Shown: positions 27,772 to 35,396 of the stretch, piece after piece
Layout: each line of letters starts with the position of its first letter
Position numbering within the stretch: position 1 is the stretch's first letter
Assembly: GCA_027621405.1 (NCBI GenBank)
Contig: JAQCBT010000004.1
Span: forward strand, 152,610-216,609
Source: Pseudomonadota bacterium
GTDB lineage: Bacteria; Pseudomonadota; Gammaproteobacteria; Pseudomonadales; Pseudohongiellaceae
DNA: 64,000 nucleotides
Direction of reading: 5' to 3'
Notes under the pieces: model-generated
The model's database searches: none
Told to the model about the DNA's origin: nothing
The model's input: only the letters and a program-made list of their open reading frames with translations
Translations under genes and position numbers: made by a program

Positions 27772-28230
27772 ATGACAGGCCCGGTTAAGAAGATGCTCAG
27801 CGTGGAATATGGCCCGGCCACCGGTGGCCGTATGCAGATCTGGCACTGGCTGTGCAGCTTCCGCAATTGGCCGGAGATAGTCACTAATCTGCAAGCGGTT
27901 GAGCAACTCGATGAGGGAGCGCCGGGGCGTGGAACGACTTTACGACTGCAATGGCCGGGTTCAACCCAACTCTGGGTTGTCAGCCACTGGCACCCGGGTC
28001 AGCAGTTGGATCTGCTGCGCAAGGGTGCGACGGGTCGCCGTGCCTATCGAATAGCCATCGAAGAATCCGGTGATCCCGGTTACTACCGCCTCGTCGTGTA
28101 TTCCCAGGTCGAGTATGAAGGATTCTGGAGTTTCCTCGGCCCCCTGTTCACCGCCATTGAGAGCAAGCGGGCACACAGCTGGTTGCAGCAGCTACTAGCG
28201 GGCCTCTCAAGCCTGCATGCCCAGATCTAG
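27772..28230 (+). CDS. SRPBCC-like small protein
   Basis: The 152-residue protein looks like a START/SRPBCC-type ligand-binding fold: an N-terminal helix with WHWLCSFRNWPEIVTNLQAVEQL, central strands, and a long C-terminal helix (about 122-150). The central HWHPGQQLDLLRKG and the YRLVVYSQVEYEGFWSFLGPLF segments suit strands and the lead-in to the last helix. The call is by pattern only. No ligand is known. It stands alone on the plus strand, with about 230 bases before the cyclase-like gene. Confidence 0.6.
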   Translation: MTGPVKKMLSVEYGPATGGRMQIWHWLCSFRNWPEIVTNLQAVEQLDEGAPGRGTTLRLQWPGSTQLWVVSHWHPGQQLDLLRKGATGRRAYRIAIEESGDPGYYRLVVYSQVEYEGFWSFLGPLFTAIESKRAHSWLQQLLAGLSSLHAQI

Positions 28231-28463
28231 CGCCATCCGGCTACTATATTTAGTAGGTAGAGTGCGCTCCCACTACTATAACTAGTTTGTCCAGGCAGCT
28301 ACCACGAAACTGCTTGGCCAGATCATACAAATAGCTGATTTTTAAGTAGATTCTGTGTAATGTGTCTGAGTTCACAGATACTGGCACTAGTGCTGGATTG
28401 TTCCTCTCAAAAGGCAATACTGCGATGCTGATCAAATTTGGTCCATAAAAATAATTAGCCGCC

Positions 28464-30776
28464 ATGAATTCTGAAGTCGCTACCACCTTGCTGGAACAGG
28501 TGGAAACACAAAGGTCGCTGCAGATATCGATCGATAGTATGTCCAAGGGCATAGACAACTATCACATCGATGTTCGCATTAGTCGTCGCTTCGCTTCAGA
28601 TGTGAAAAAGCTGATCGCCCTGCTGACATCCCAGCTCGCAGTCCCCAAGCCCAAGAACTGGGACAATTCCAAACTCTTCGAAAAGCTGCGGGACAAGTAC
28701 GTCGACCTGATGACGGTTCTCATCCACCGGGTGAAGACCGATCTTAGTGCTGATGAGATTTGCCTGCTGCAGTTCGCCGCCATCAAATACACACTCAGGT
28801 TTACCCGCAGCACCCTGGATGACGACATTCGCCGGGTTAATGCAAAACTTGCCGAGAATCGCAACAAGGGTTCTTCAGAGGCGCTGGCAACCCAACAGCG
28901 ACTGTTCTGGCTCAAGAAAAACTATGACGCCATTCTGTATGCCGTGAACAAGCAATTGTTTGCTCAATTACAGAGAGCTGAGGAAAGACAGCTAGCGGGT
29001 GTACGCGAACAGTACCTGGGTGAGCAGTATCGCTTTGTCGTGGATATCTTGATGAACCCCCTGCTCTACACGTCGGATCTCAGTTCCCTGACCCTGCTGC
29101 TCAATGAATTCAGCCTGTGGACTTTGAACGCGGAGAATAGCGGCTTCATTGATCTTAATGATGAAGTGGAGAACCTGCTTAACAAGCGCCTCAAGGGACT
29201 TGAGATCACCTCTCTCAAGCATGATGCATCGGTGGACAGTGCCCACGCCGAGATTCATGATGCGCTGAAGGGACTATTCCAGACCCAGGACTTCATGGGC
29301 AAGGCCCAGGACACCAAGAGCACAATCGCAGAAGAATTTTGCTGGTTCGAAATTCCGGAAAACCTTTCACTTCTGTTCAATGCCAGGAGTAATGCGGATC
29401 GTCTGAAGGAGATTCGAAAACGCGAAGGCTTCGGTGCCTGGTGGAAAGCGCGGGGGGAAGTAGCTCATTTAAACCGAACGCTGAATGCGTTCACTCGCCT
29501 GTTGAGGAAAAAGAAACTATTGCCGCAACTGCTGGCTTCACCCTTCATGCGACGCTCGATCAATCCCACGATCAGGGAACACGTCGATCTGAAGACTATC
29601 TGCCAGTATCTCTGCGGCAAGATAACACTGGAGAAACTGCAGGAAAGCATTCCGGGCTCAAACAAGCTCAGTGAAGAGCAATTGAAATCACTGGAAGAGG
29701 TGCGGGCAAGTCTCGAAGAGCAGATCAAGAAGGCAGACTTCAACGATTCATTGCGTTTGCTTCTGGACATCAGCCAGTATCGGCAGAAATTAAAGTTTTA
29801 TCGATTTGCCCATCGCGCCTTCAATCGCTTCCAGATTCTCACTGCGGAAGACGATATCAAGCTTTCCAAGTCTGCCGGTACCCTATACCTGCTACCTACT
29901 TCTTCCGAGATTGAAGAAGACGAGGAACGGATCTGTCATCACGCCATCCTCAAGGCCGATGTACGAGGTTCCACGACGGTAACCGACGAATTGCAGGCCA
30001 AGGGGCTTAATCCCGCTTCCTATTTCAGCGTGCGATTTTTCAATCCAATCAACAAGATTCTGGAGAGCTATGGCGCAAACAAGGTCTTCATAGAAGGCGA
30101 CGCAATCATTCTCAGTTTCCTCGAGTATGAGCACACGCCCCAGCAGTGGTTCGCTGTCGCGCGTGCATGTGGTAATGCCAGGGACATGCTGAAGATCACC
30201 AGTTCCAACAACCGCTATTCCACCCAGATGGGTCTGCCCTTGCTGGAATTGGGAATCGGTATCTGCTATTCCGATGAGGCGCCTCGCTTCCTCTACGATG
30301 GCGACCATCCGATCATGATTTCCGGCGCCATCGGTCTGGCCGATCGCATGTCTGGTTGCTCGTGGAATCTGCGCGCTGCCATCCAGAAGAGCCTGTTCAA
30401 CGTCGATGTTCTTCGTATAGCCGATGGAGAAACCGGAAAGGGAGAGAAAGGGCAGGTATTACTCCGTTACAACGTGAATGGTATCAATCTGGACGACAAG
30501 GCTTTTTCCAAGCTCAAGACTGAAATCTCAATGCGCAGCTTGAAGATGAAGCTCAATGGCAAGGAATACCTGTTCCACACTGGTCAGTACCCCGACGTGA
30601 ATGGTCGCAAGAAGGAGCTGGTAATCAGGGAAGGCAAGATTGGTTTGTGGAAGGATCAGGAAATACATGATGATCCCGATAGCGAGGATAGTTACTATGA
30701 GGTGGTGGTTAATCGCAAGGTTCTCACGCTTATTGCAGACTCGATGAAGAGTACGCAAACCATCACTACCGACTAG
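28464..30776 (+). CDS. large protein with divergent class III nucleotide cyclase domain
   Basis: The 770-residue protein is mostly alpha-helical and charged for its first 480 residues, with no signal or membrane segment. The C-terminal region (about 490-690) resembles a class III adenylate/guanylate cyclase: metal-binding Asp499 in LKADVRGSTTVTD, second metal Asp546 in VFIEGDAIILSF, and the later segment ISGAIGLADRM that aligns with the usual Asn-x3-Arg transition-state block. Arg628 is kept but the Asn is Gly624, and the substrate-selecting Lys position holds Phe542. It may be a cyclase with altered activity or a nucleotide sensor. The next gene starts five bases after its stop. No clear ribosome site precedes ATG 28464. 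Confidence 0.75.
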   Translation: MNSEVATTLLEQVETQRSLQISIDSMSKGIDNYHIDVRISRRFASDVKKLIALLTSQLAVPKPKNWDNSKLFEKLRDKYVDLMTVLIHRVKTDLSADEICLLQFAAIKYTLRFTRSTLDDDIRRVNAKLAENRNKGSSEALATQQRLFWLKKNYDAILYAVNKQLFAQLQRAEERQLAGVREQYLGEQYRFVVDILMNPLLYTSDLSSLTLLLNEFSLWTLNAENSGFIDLNDEVENLLNKRLKGLEITSLKHDASVDSAHAEIHDALKGLFQTQDFMGKAQDTKSTIAEEFCWFEIPENLSLLFNARSNADRLKEIRKREGFGAWWKARGEVAHLNRTLNAFTRLLRKKKLLPQLLASPFMRRSINPTIREHVDLKTICQYLCGKITLEKLQESIPGSNKLSEEQLKSLEEVRASLEEQIKKADFNDSLRLLLDISQYRQKLKFYRFAHRAFNRFQILTAEDDIKLSKSAGTLYLLPTSSEIEEDEERICHHAILKADVRGSTTVTDELQAKGLNPASYFSVRFFNPINKILESYGANKVFIEGDAIILSFLEYEHTPQQWFAVARACGNARDMLKITSSNNRYSTQMGLPLLELGIGICYSDEAPRFLYDGDHPIMISGAIGLADRMSGCSWNLRAAIQKSLFNVDVLRIADGETGKGEKGQVLLRYNVNGINLDDKAFSKLKTEISMRSLKMKLNGKEYLFHTGQYPDVNGRKKELVIREGKIGLWKDQEIHDDPDSEDSYYEVVVNRKVLTLIADSMKSTQTITTD

Positions 30777-30781
30777 CCCTC

Positions 30782-31780
30782 ATGCCAGTCGAGAGCGATC
30801 ACACCGATCCCCTGCTGCCTGTACCCGTAGACCCCCCCAGGGCGATCAGCAGACTGACTCACTATTTTTCTCTCACCCTTTCCATTCCCGAGAGAACGGC
30901 CAGAGCGATGGGTGCAATCGTTGGCGGCAGTACCATGCTGCTGACCCAGACGCTGGTACCGGCTGCCATCAAGAATTCCTCCAGCTATCACTTCACGGTG
31001 GGTATGTTCCAGGCGTTCCTGGTTCAGAATGTGGCCGGCATGCAGGACATCAAGAACGATACCCGCTTGCAGGACCGATTTATCCATCGAAAGCTGGTAG
31101 GCACATCCCTGGAAGCAGCGGGTCTGCTGACCATGCATCTTTCACCGGTGTGGGTGTTCGCCATTGCTGCGGATGCGGCCCGCGGCGGTCAGGTCTTTCT
31201 GCAGCGCCTGGTACAACACCTGAAAGAGAATGGCGTCATTGCCAGGGAGAGCAATCCCGAGACGCTCGAGCAGATTCTCAAGTCGATTCAGGATATGTCC
31301 CATCGTGGTGCAACAGCCATCGACACGCCTCCGCTCAGTAGCGAGGAGATCAGAATTCTGGCAGACGAACTGCGCCAGAGTACGTCCAGACTTAGCGCAA
31401 ACTACAGTGAGTTACTGCCCAGTTTTGAAAAGCTTTGGAACCAGATCCTGCTGGTAGCCAGGAAAGAAAAGCTCAGCGTGCCTGAACTGCTGGGCATGCT
31501 TTCTGTGCATGCCTCCAGTTTGTCCAGTGCGGGAATCAACACGGCGGGTGCCCTCGGTCGTACTGGCTATGGAATCCTGGATGAGATGATTCTGTCGGAT
31601 TACAAGCAAACCCTGCAGGGAATAGCCGAGCACGGCGCTGGGAATTATCTCTCCAGTCACATGACGCCGTTTCTTGAAAACGCGCGATCTCATTTCGATC
31701 TCAATCGCGAAACCGCAACCCAGCGCTGGTTTTTGAACACCTGGGACAAGTTTAAGTCCAAGTTATTGTCCGATAAGTGA
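30782..31780 (+). CDS. unknown protein paired with the cyclase-like gene
   Basis: The 332-residue protein belongs to no family I recognise. It has two weakly hydrophobic stretches (about residues 43-62 and 108-130, both rich in Gly, Ala, Leu and Val) that could be membrane-dipping or amphipathic, then a helical, polar half with Ser and Leu-rich segments such as LSSAGINTAGALGRTGYG. No signal peptide is seen. Spacing of five bases indicates translational coupling with the cyclase-like gene, so the two probably work together. It is the last gene of that pair; 250 AT-rich bases follow. Confidence 0.65.
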   Translation: MPVESDHTDPLLPVPVDPPRAISRLTHYFSLTLSIPERTARAMGAIVGGSTMLLTQTLVPAAIKNSSSYHFTVGMFQAFLVQNVAGMQDIKNDTRLQDRFIHRKLVGTSLEAAGLLTMHLSPVWVFAIAADAARGGQVFLQRLVQHLKENGVIARESNPETLEQILKSIQDMSHRGATAIDTPPLSSEEIRILADELRQSTSRLSANYSELLPSFEKLWNQILLVARKEKLSVPELLGMLSVHASSLSSAGINTAGALGRTGYGILDEMILSDYKQTLQGIAEHGAGNYLSSHMTPFLENARSHFDLNRETATQRWFLNTWDKFKSKLLSDK

Positions 31781-32031
31781 ATTTCTATTCTGAAATTTGC
31801 ACTTGCGATGCACTAATAATTGAAATTTTTGATTCATTTCCCGGTAATTTCAAGAAAAGATTGTCAAAGTAAAAGACTGTGATAGCTTAATTTTGACCCC
31901 TGAATTTAGGGATCTTTCGATAATCGCCAGTGCAGGAACGCCCGGCTGCTAAACTTGGATATGCGACCCCGAAGAGTTGAGGATAGTACCTCCCAAGGGT
32001 CAGAAAATAGCTAAAACCTGGACCAAACCGT

Positions 32032-32340
32032 ATGAATCAACCCCAATTTTCCAAATTCTCACCAATCACTGTGGCCGTGAAGAAAAACATCCGGCGCTTG
32101 CGATTGAATGCGGGTTACTCGATGAACGAGGGCGCACGACTGCTGGGCGTGTCTCGCAAACAACTGGAAGATATTGAGACTGTGCGCAACTATGGCTGCC
32201 ACCTTGACCTCGAGCTACTGGCCAAGATGAAAGTTATTTACAAGACCTCTCTCGATGAACTGGTAGGAGATCTTCCCGAAGACTACTATTCAGACTACTA
32301 CATGCGTCCCCGCAAACGCCTGGGCTCGAAGTCCAGATAA
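32032..32340 (+). CDS. XRE-family HTH transcription regulator
   Basis: The 102-residue protein contains a Cro/C1-type helix-turn-helix (about residues 16-72): KNIRRLRLNAGYSMNEGARLLGVSRKQLEDIET then LLAKMKVIYKTSLDELVG. The tail is basic and tyrosine-rich (DYYSDYYMRPRKR). Targets are unknown; the neighbours are the cyclase-like pair upstream and the SutA-like gene downstream. The upstream 250 bases include a short CCCTGAATTTAGGG hairpin that might be an autoregulatory site, but this is not established. Confidence 0.85.
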   Translation: MNQPQFSKFSPITVAVKKNIRRLRLNAGYSMNEGARLLGVSRKQLEDIETVRNYGCHLDLELLAKMKVIYKTSLDELVGDLPEDYYSDYYMRPRKRLGSKSR

Positions 32341-32431
32341 CAGCAATCGCTTTATCCTCTACCAAGGCCTCCAGGCATCCGCCTCTGAGGCCTCGATTCC
32401 CGCCGAATTAGCAGTGGGTCCCCATTTCGTG

Positions 32432-32437
32432 TATAAT
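32432..32437 (+). promoter_or_regulatory. extended -10 box of the SutA-like gene
   Basis: TATAAT preceded by TG (TGTATAAT) lies 34 bases before the start of the small gene. The -35 region is weak, consistent with an extended -10 promoter. Confidence 0.6.
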
Positions 32438-32470
32438 CTGCGGTCTTTTTGACGCAACGAGAAAGTGTTC

Positions 32471-32647
32471 ATGGCTAGTAAAGCAAAAAAAGAAGCAGCA
32501 GTAAGTTCCCGGGAAGATCTGGAGGAGCATATCGCAGCATTCCTGAAGGCGGGCGGCAAGGTCCAACAAATTCCTTCCGGCGTGAGCGGTCAAACATCTA
32601 CCAGCGGGCCAAGACAGATCGTTCTGAGCCACAAAACCAGTTCTTGA
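32471..32647 (+). CDS. SutA-like small RNA-polymerase-associated protein (putative)
   Basis: The 58-residue protein starts at ATG 32471 (MASKAKKEAAV). Its middle, LEEHIAAFLKAGGKVQQIPSGV, resembles the conserved segment of Pseudomonas SutA, a small acidic-tailed protein that binds RNA polymerase and raises ribosomal and maintenance gene transcription in slow growth. SutA is longer (about 105 residues) and has an acidic N-terminal tail that is missing here. The similarity is from memory and short. It has its own promoter and terminator, so it is monocistronic. Confidence 0.65.
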   Translation: MASKAKKEAAVSSREDLEEHIAAFLKAGGKVQQIPSGVSGQTSTSGPRQIVLSHKTSS

Positions 32648-32713
32648 TTCCGCCTGTATCCCCAGCAAGGGGAGCCCGGTAATCAGCTAGCTACTTCAGC
32701 GAACATTACAATG

Positions 32714-32745
32714 AAAGGGGTCTTTATTCACATAAAGGCCCCTTT
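32714..32745. terminator. rho-independent terminator
   Basis: AAAGGGGTCTTTA, loop TTCACA, TAAAGGCCCCTTT form a 13-base stem with one G-U pair, then GCATTTT. It lies between the small SutA-like gene and the convergent TraB/GumN gene and can serve both. Confidence 0.8.
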
Positions 32746-32855
32746 GCATTTTGGTCTGGGTATTTTTTGGTCTGGGTTTGGATTTTTCGAAATAGCGAGA
32801 TGAAATACCGGCGAGTCCCTGGGTATATTCCGAGAGCAGCACTCGATCGAGGCTG

Positions 32856-33803
32856 TCAGAGTTGGGTGACGTCGTAGCCTCTGGCCTGCAACATCTCCAG
32901 CAGCCCGTCTTCGCCAACGAGATGAGCGGCGCCTACCAGCACGAACTCTTTATCATTGTCGCGCAGCATCGCTTCGATCTGGGGCATCCATTTCAGGTTT
33001 CTCTGGCGTAACAGCGAGTCGTAGACTTCGGGAGCCTGATTGCGCATATCGTCCACGAACAGCTCCTGAAGCTGCCGTGCATTACCGCTACGCCAGGCGG
33101 AGATCATCTGCGCCATCATCTGTTCGGTATCTTCGAGGTCGGCGATCGACAGGAGCACAAACTCACTCTCATTGCCTTCCCCCATGGCTGCGATGAAGCC
33201 AATCTGTTCTTCGATAGTCTCCAGGGCACCGGTGTTCTTGCCATCTCCCATTGCCCTGGAATTGTAGAAGGCATCTACTCCCTGCGGCGTGAATCCAAGC
33301 TTTTGAAATTCCAGCACCTGCAGGGTACTGATGAGCAGACCGGGCTTCATCTTCTCCAGCATCATCAGGGGCAGGCCGGTGCTCATTGCGTATTCATTTA
33401 GTGCATCGTAGGCTTCTGTGGAGAGTACAGTTCGTAACGTGCGTTCATCCTGGTAGGTAAGCCGCTGCAACATCTGGACCTGAATGTTCAGGTCGGTCGT
33501 CATCGCCGTGATATCAGTTTCAAAATACAGTTCATCAGAATCCTGATAGGCGTCTTCGTACTCGTCCGGCAGTGGGTAGTCACTCGGGCGCAGAAGGTGC
33601 ACTGTGCCTCCCAGGTAGATTACATTACTGCCTGAACTGACCCGCCACACCGAGGTGTCTGCCTGGGTACCCGCGCTGAACAGCAATCCTATTATGGTGC
33701 TTAAGACGATGATTGCTTTGTTCGTAGTCTTGCCAAGCATGGGGCCGGCAAGGACCTGGTTCAATCTGCTCGCAAAGGAAGAAATGGGTGTTCTGATTAA
33801 CAT
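32856..33803 (-). CDS. TraB/GumN family protein
   Basis: The 315-residue protein belongs to the TraB/PrgY/GumN (YbaP-like) family, distant relatives of Tiki metalloproteases. N-terminal WRVSSGSNVIYLGGTVHLL holds the Gly-x-x-His motif, the ELYFETDI segment holds the Glu, and the late region FVLVGAAHLVGEDGLLEML holds the second conserved His. AGGAG seven bases before ATG 33803 decides the start. The hydrophobic segment (about residues 27-48) ending in a TQA/DTS cut suggests a signal peptide after an unusually long n-region. The substrate is unknown. Confidence 0.88.
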   Translation of the reverse strand: MLIRTPISSFASRLNQVLAGPMLGKTTNKAIIVLSTIIGLLFSAGTQADTSVWRVSSGSNVIYLGGTVHLLRPSDYPLPDEYEDAYQDSDELYFETDITAMTTDLNIQVQMLQRLTYQDERTLRTVLSTEAYDALNEYAMSTGLPLMMLEKMKPGLLISTLQVLEFQKLGFTPQGVDAFYNSRAMGDGKNTGALETIEEQIGFIAAMGEGNESEFVLLSIADLEDTEQMMAQMISAWRSGNARQLQELFVDDMRNQAPEVYDSLLRQRNLKWMPQIEAMLRDNDKEFVLVGAAHLVGEDGLLEMLQARGYDVTQL

Positions 33804-33947
33804 ACTTATCTCCTGGGAGACTCGTGAGCGGCCTGTGATACCGCGGGCCAAATTCACTGGCTAGTTCAAAGAACTATAGCCGTTGCATTGAGTACAAAGT
33901 AGCATGGACGGTTATAGAGGGAAAAGAGTCCCGAAAATTCTTCGATC

Positions 33948-34307
33948 ATGGCCAAACTACTCTTCAAAATGCGCAATGTCCCGGACGATGAAGCCCTGGA
34001 GGTACGCGAGCTTCTGGAAGCCAATGAGATAGAGTATTTCGAGACCTTCGCTGGCAATTGGGGCATGTCCATGCCTGCGCTCTGGGTCAAGCAGGAGCAA
34101 CAGTTCGGCGAGGCCAGACGCTTGCTTGATGAGTATCAGGCGGAACGTGCTCAACGAATCAAGTCGGAGTACGAATCCCAGCGGGCACGAGGCGAGGCTC
34201 GCACCATGTGGCACAGCTTTGTGGAAGACCCGTTTCGGTTTACAGCCATTATGATAGGGATCGGGCTGGTGTTGTATTTTTCACTGCGTTTCTTTCTAAC
34301 ACTCTGA
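33948..34307 (+). CDS. DUF6164 family protein
   Basis: The 119-residue protein has an N-terminal cytoplasmic domain, KLLFKMRNVPDDEALEVRELL and YFETFAGNWGMSMPALWVK, that matches as I recall the DUF6164 family, then a charged helical linker (about 60-88) and one C-terminal transmembrane helix (about 97-116). The function is unknown. It is convergent with the PilZ gene, with 39 bases between them. Confidence 0.78.
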   Translation: MAKLLFKMRNVPDDEALEVRELLEANEIEYFETFAGNWGMSMPALWVKQEQQFGEARRLLDEYQAERAQRIKSEYESQRARGEARTMWHSFVEDPFRFTAIMIGIGLVLYFSLRFFLTL

Positions 34308-34346
34308 CCTTACACTCTGATCCTGACTCTCTGAGCAATAGAATAC

Positions 34347-34712
34347 TCAGATACGCAGGTTCAGGTCTTCACCGTCGTCGCGCAGGTAGTTGTCTTCCAC
34401 AGGAAGATCCAGCTCATCTTCAAAAGGAGGAGCCCAGAAATCATCACAGTTGTCCATGAAGGCCAGCGCGATCTCCCTGTCCTGTACGCGCACGACCTGA
34501 ACGGGTAGCGAGGGCATGGTCTCGTCCCAGCCGGCACCGTGAATGCGTACATCCAGTTCCATCATCACGAAGAACTTCATTTCCTTATCCAGGGTCAGCG
34601 ACAGACCGCTCACCGACATGTCCTGAATTTCAGCTGTTACGCTACCGACGAGGGGATGTTTAAGGCTGGCCCAGTAGTCCACCTCAACCCGACGATGCTG
34701 TCTTCTTTCCAT
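34347..34712 (-). CDS. PilZ domain protein
   Basis: The 121-residue protein binds cyclic di-GMP in the family: the RxxxR motif is RRQHRR near residues 3-8 and the (D/N)xSxxG motif is DMSVSG near 31-36. ATG 34712 is preferred to GTG 34715 by the upstream GCAGG. The C-terminus is acidic (EDELDLPVEDNYLRDDGEDL). The target is unknown. A c-di-GMP response beside the class III cyclase-like pair is only a matter of proximity. Nothing else is in its transcription unit. Confidence 0.9.
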   Translation of the reverse strand: MERRQHRRVEVDYWASLKHPLVGSVTAEIQDMSVSGLSLTLDKEMKFFVMMELDVRIHGAGWDETMPSLPVQVVRVQDREIALAFMDNCDDFWAPPFEDELDLPVEDNYLRDDGEDLNLRI

Positions 34713-34920
34713 CACTAACCTGCTTGGCTTGGTTTGCGCCTTTTCAACATGAATCTTGAGAATCCAGTGCCTTGATTGACTTCGATTTACTCACAGCTTG
34801 TTAACTGTAGACTGTGAGGAGCTGCACAAATTGAACAATGGCATAGGAAAATTTCCTGAAACCGTGAATTGCTACAGCTAATAACCTGATGTCATCAAAG
34901 ACTTTACTCATGACGATTGC

Positions 34921-35230
34921 TGTTATATAAAAACCGTGGACTTTTGTTAGTGGTTCCAACAGGGGGGACCTCCTAGCATTCTCTGCTACCCTGGCTCGCA
35001 AAGGAGGTGATCCCATCAATAGTCAATCTATTAAGGGAGCCTCCGGTTACTGCAAATAAGCTGCCCGAGTTTGTTGTACGGATAGTTTTGAGGTAACTGG
35101 AGAGAAAGTATCATTTGAACTTTCTTCGCTCCCATACGTAGATGCAGTGTGATAGAAACTTCGTGTTTCCGTTAAACTGCAACCGAACGATCCCGCTGTC
35201 TCATTTTAAACTGGGGCAGCGGGATTTTTT
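34921..35230 (+). ncRNA. candidate structured RNA in the 34713-35396 gap
   Basis: The 680-base gap has no convincing gene. On the plus strand TATATAA (34924-34930) may serve as a -10. A stem pairs ACCTCCT (34968-34974) with AGGAGGT (35002-35008), extended by the flanking GGGG and TCCC. A second stem pairs GAAAGT with ACTTTC near 35103-35124. The region ends at the strong terminator at 35190-35230. Bases 35000-35013 are the exact complement of the 3' end of 16S rRNA, without a start codon at the proper distance. It could be a small RNA or a leader; the function is unknown. Confidence 0.4.
35190..35230 (+). terminator. rho-independent terminator
   Basis: ATCCCGCTG and CAGCGGGAT form a 9-base stem, with an inner CTCA/TGGG pairing in the loop, and TTTTTT follows directly. 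No gene on the plus strand precedes it, which implies an unannotated transcript. Confidence 0.85.
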
Positions 35231-35396
35231 GTGCAACGCATTCTGTGATCACTCCCTCGTACAGGTCTCGCCATCCATTGTGGCGATGCGAGACGATCAG
35301 TAGCAGCTGGATCTTCTTACACTGAAAGCAATGGGATCGGAGCAGGTCCTGCGACTTATACCCGACTGACAGGGGTCGTGTCGAAATGTGTGTCTG

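Noticed and set aside
35007..35096. 29-codon GTG-started ORF after the AAAGGAGGTGATCC sequence
   Set aside because: The GTG is part of the ribosome-binding-like sequence itself, so spacing is impossible for initiation there.
34921..35230. RsmY/RsmZ, 6S RNA, RNase P RNA or tmRNA
   Set aside because: Several GGA triplets suggest Rsm binding, but they are not in repeated loops; conserved core sequences of 6S, RNase P and tmRNA are absent.
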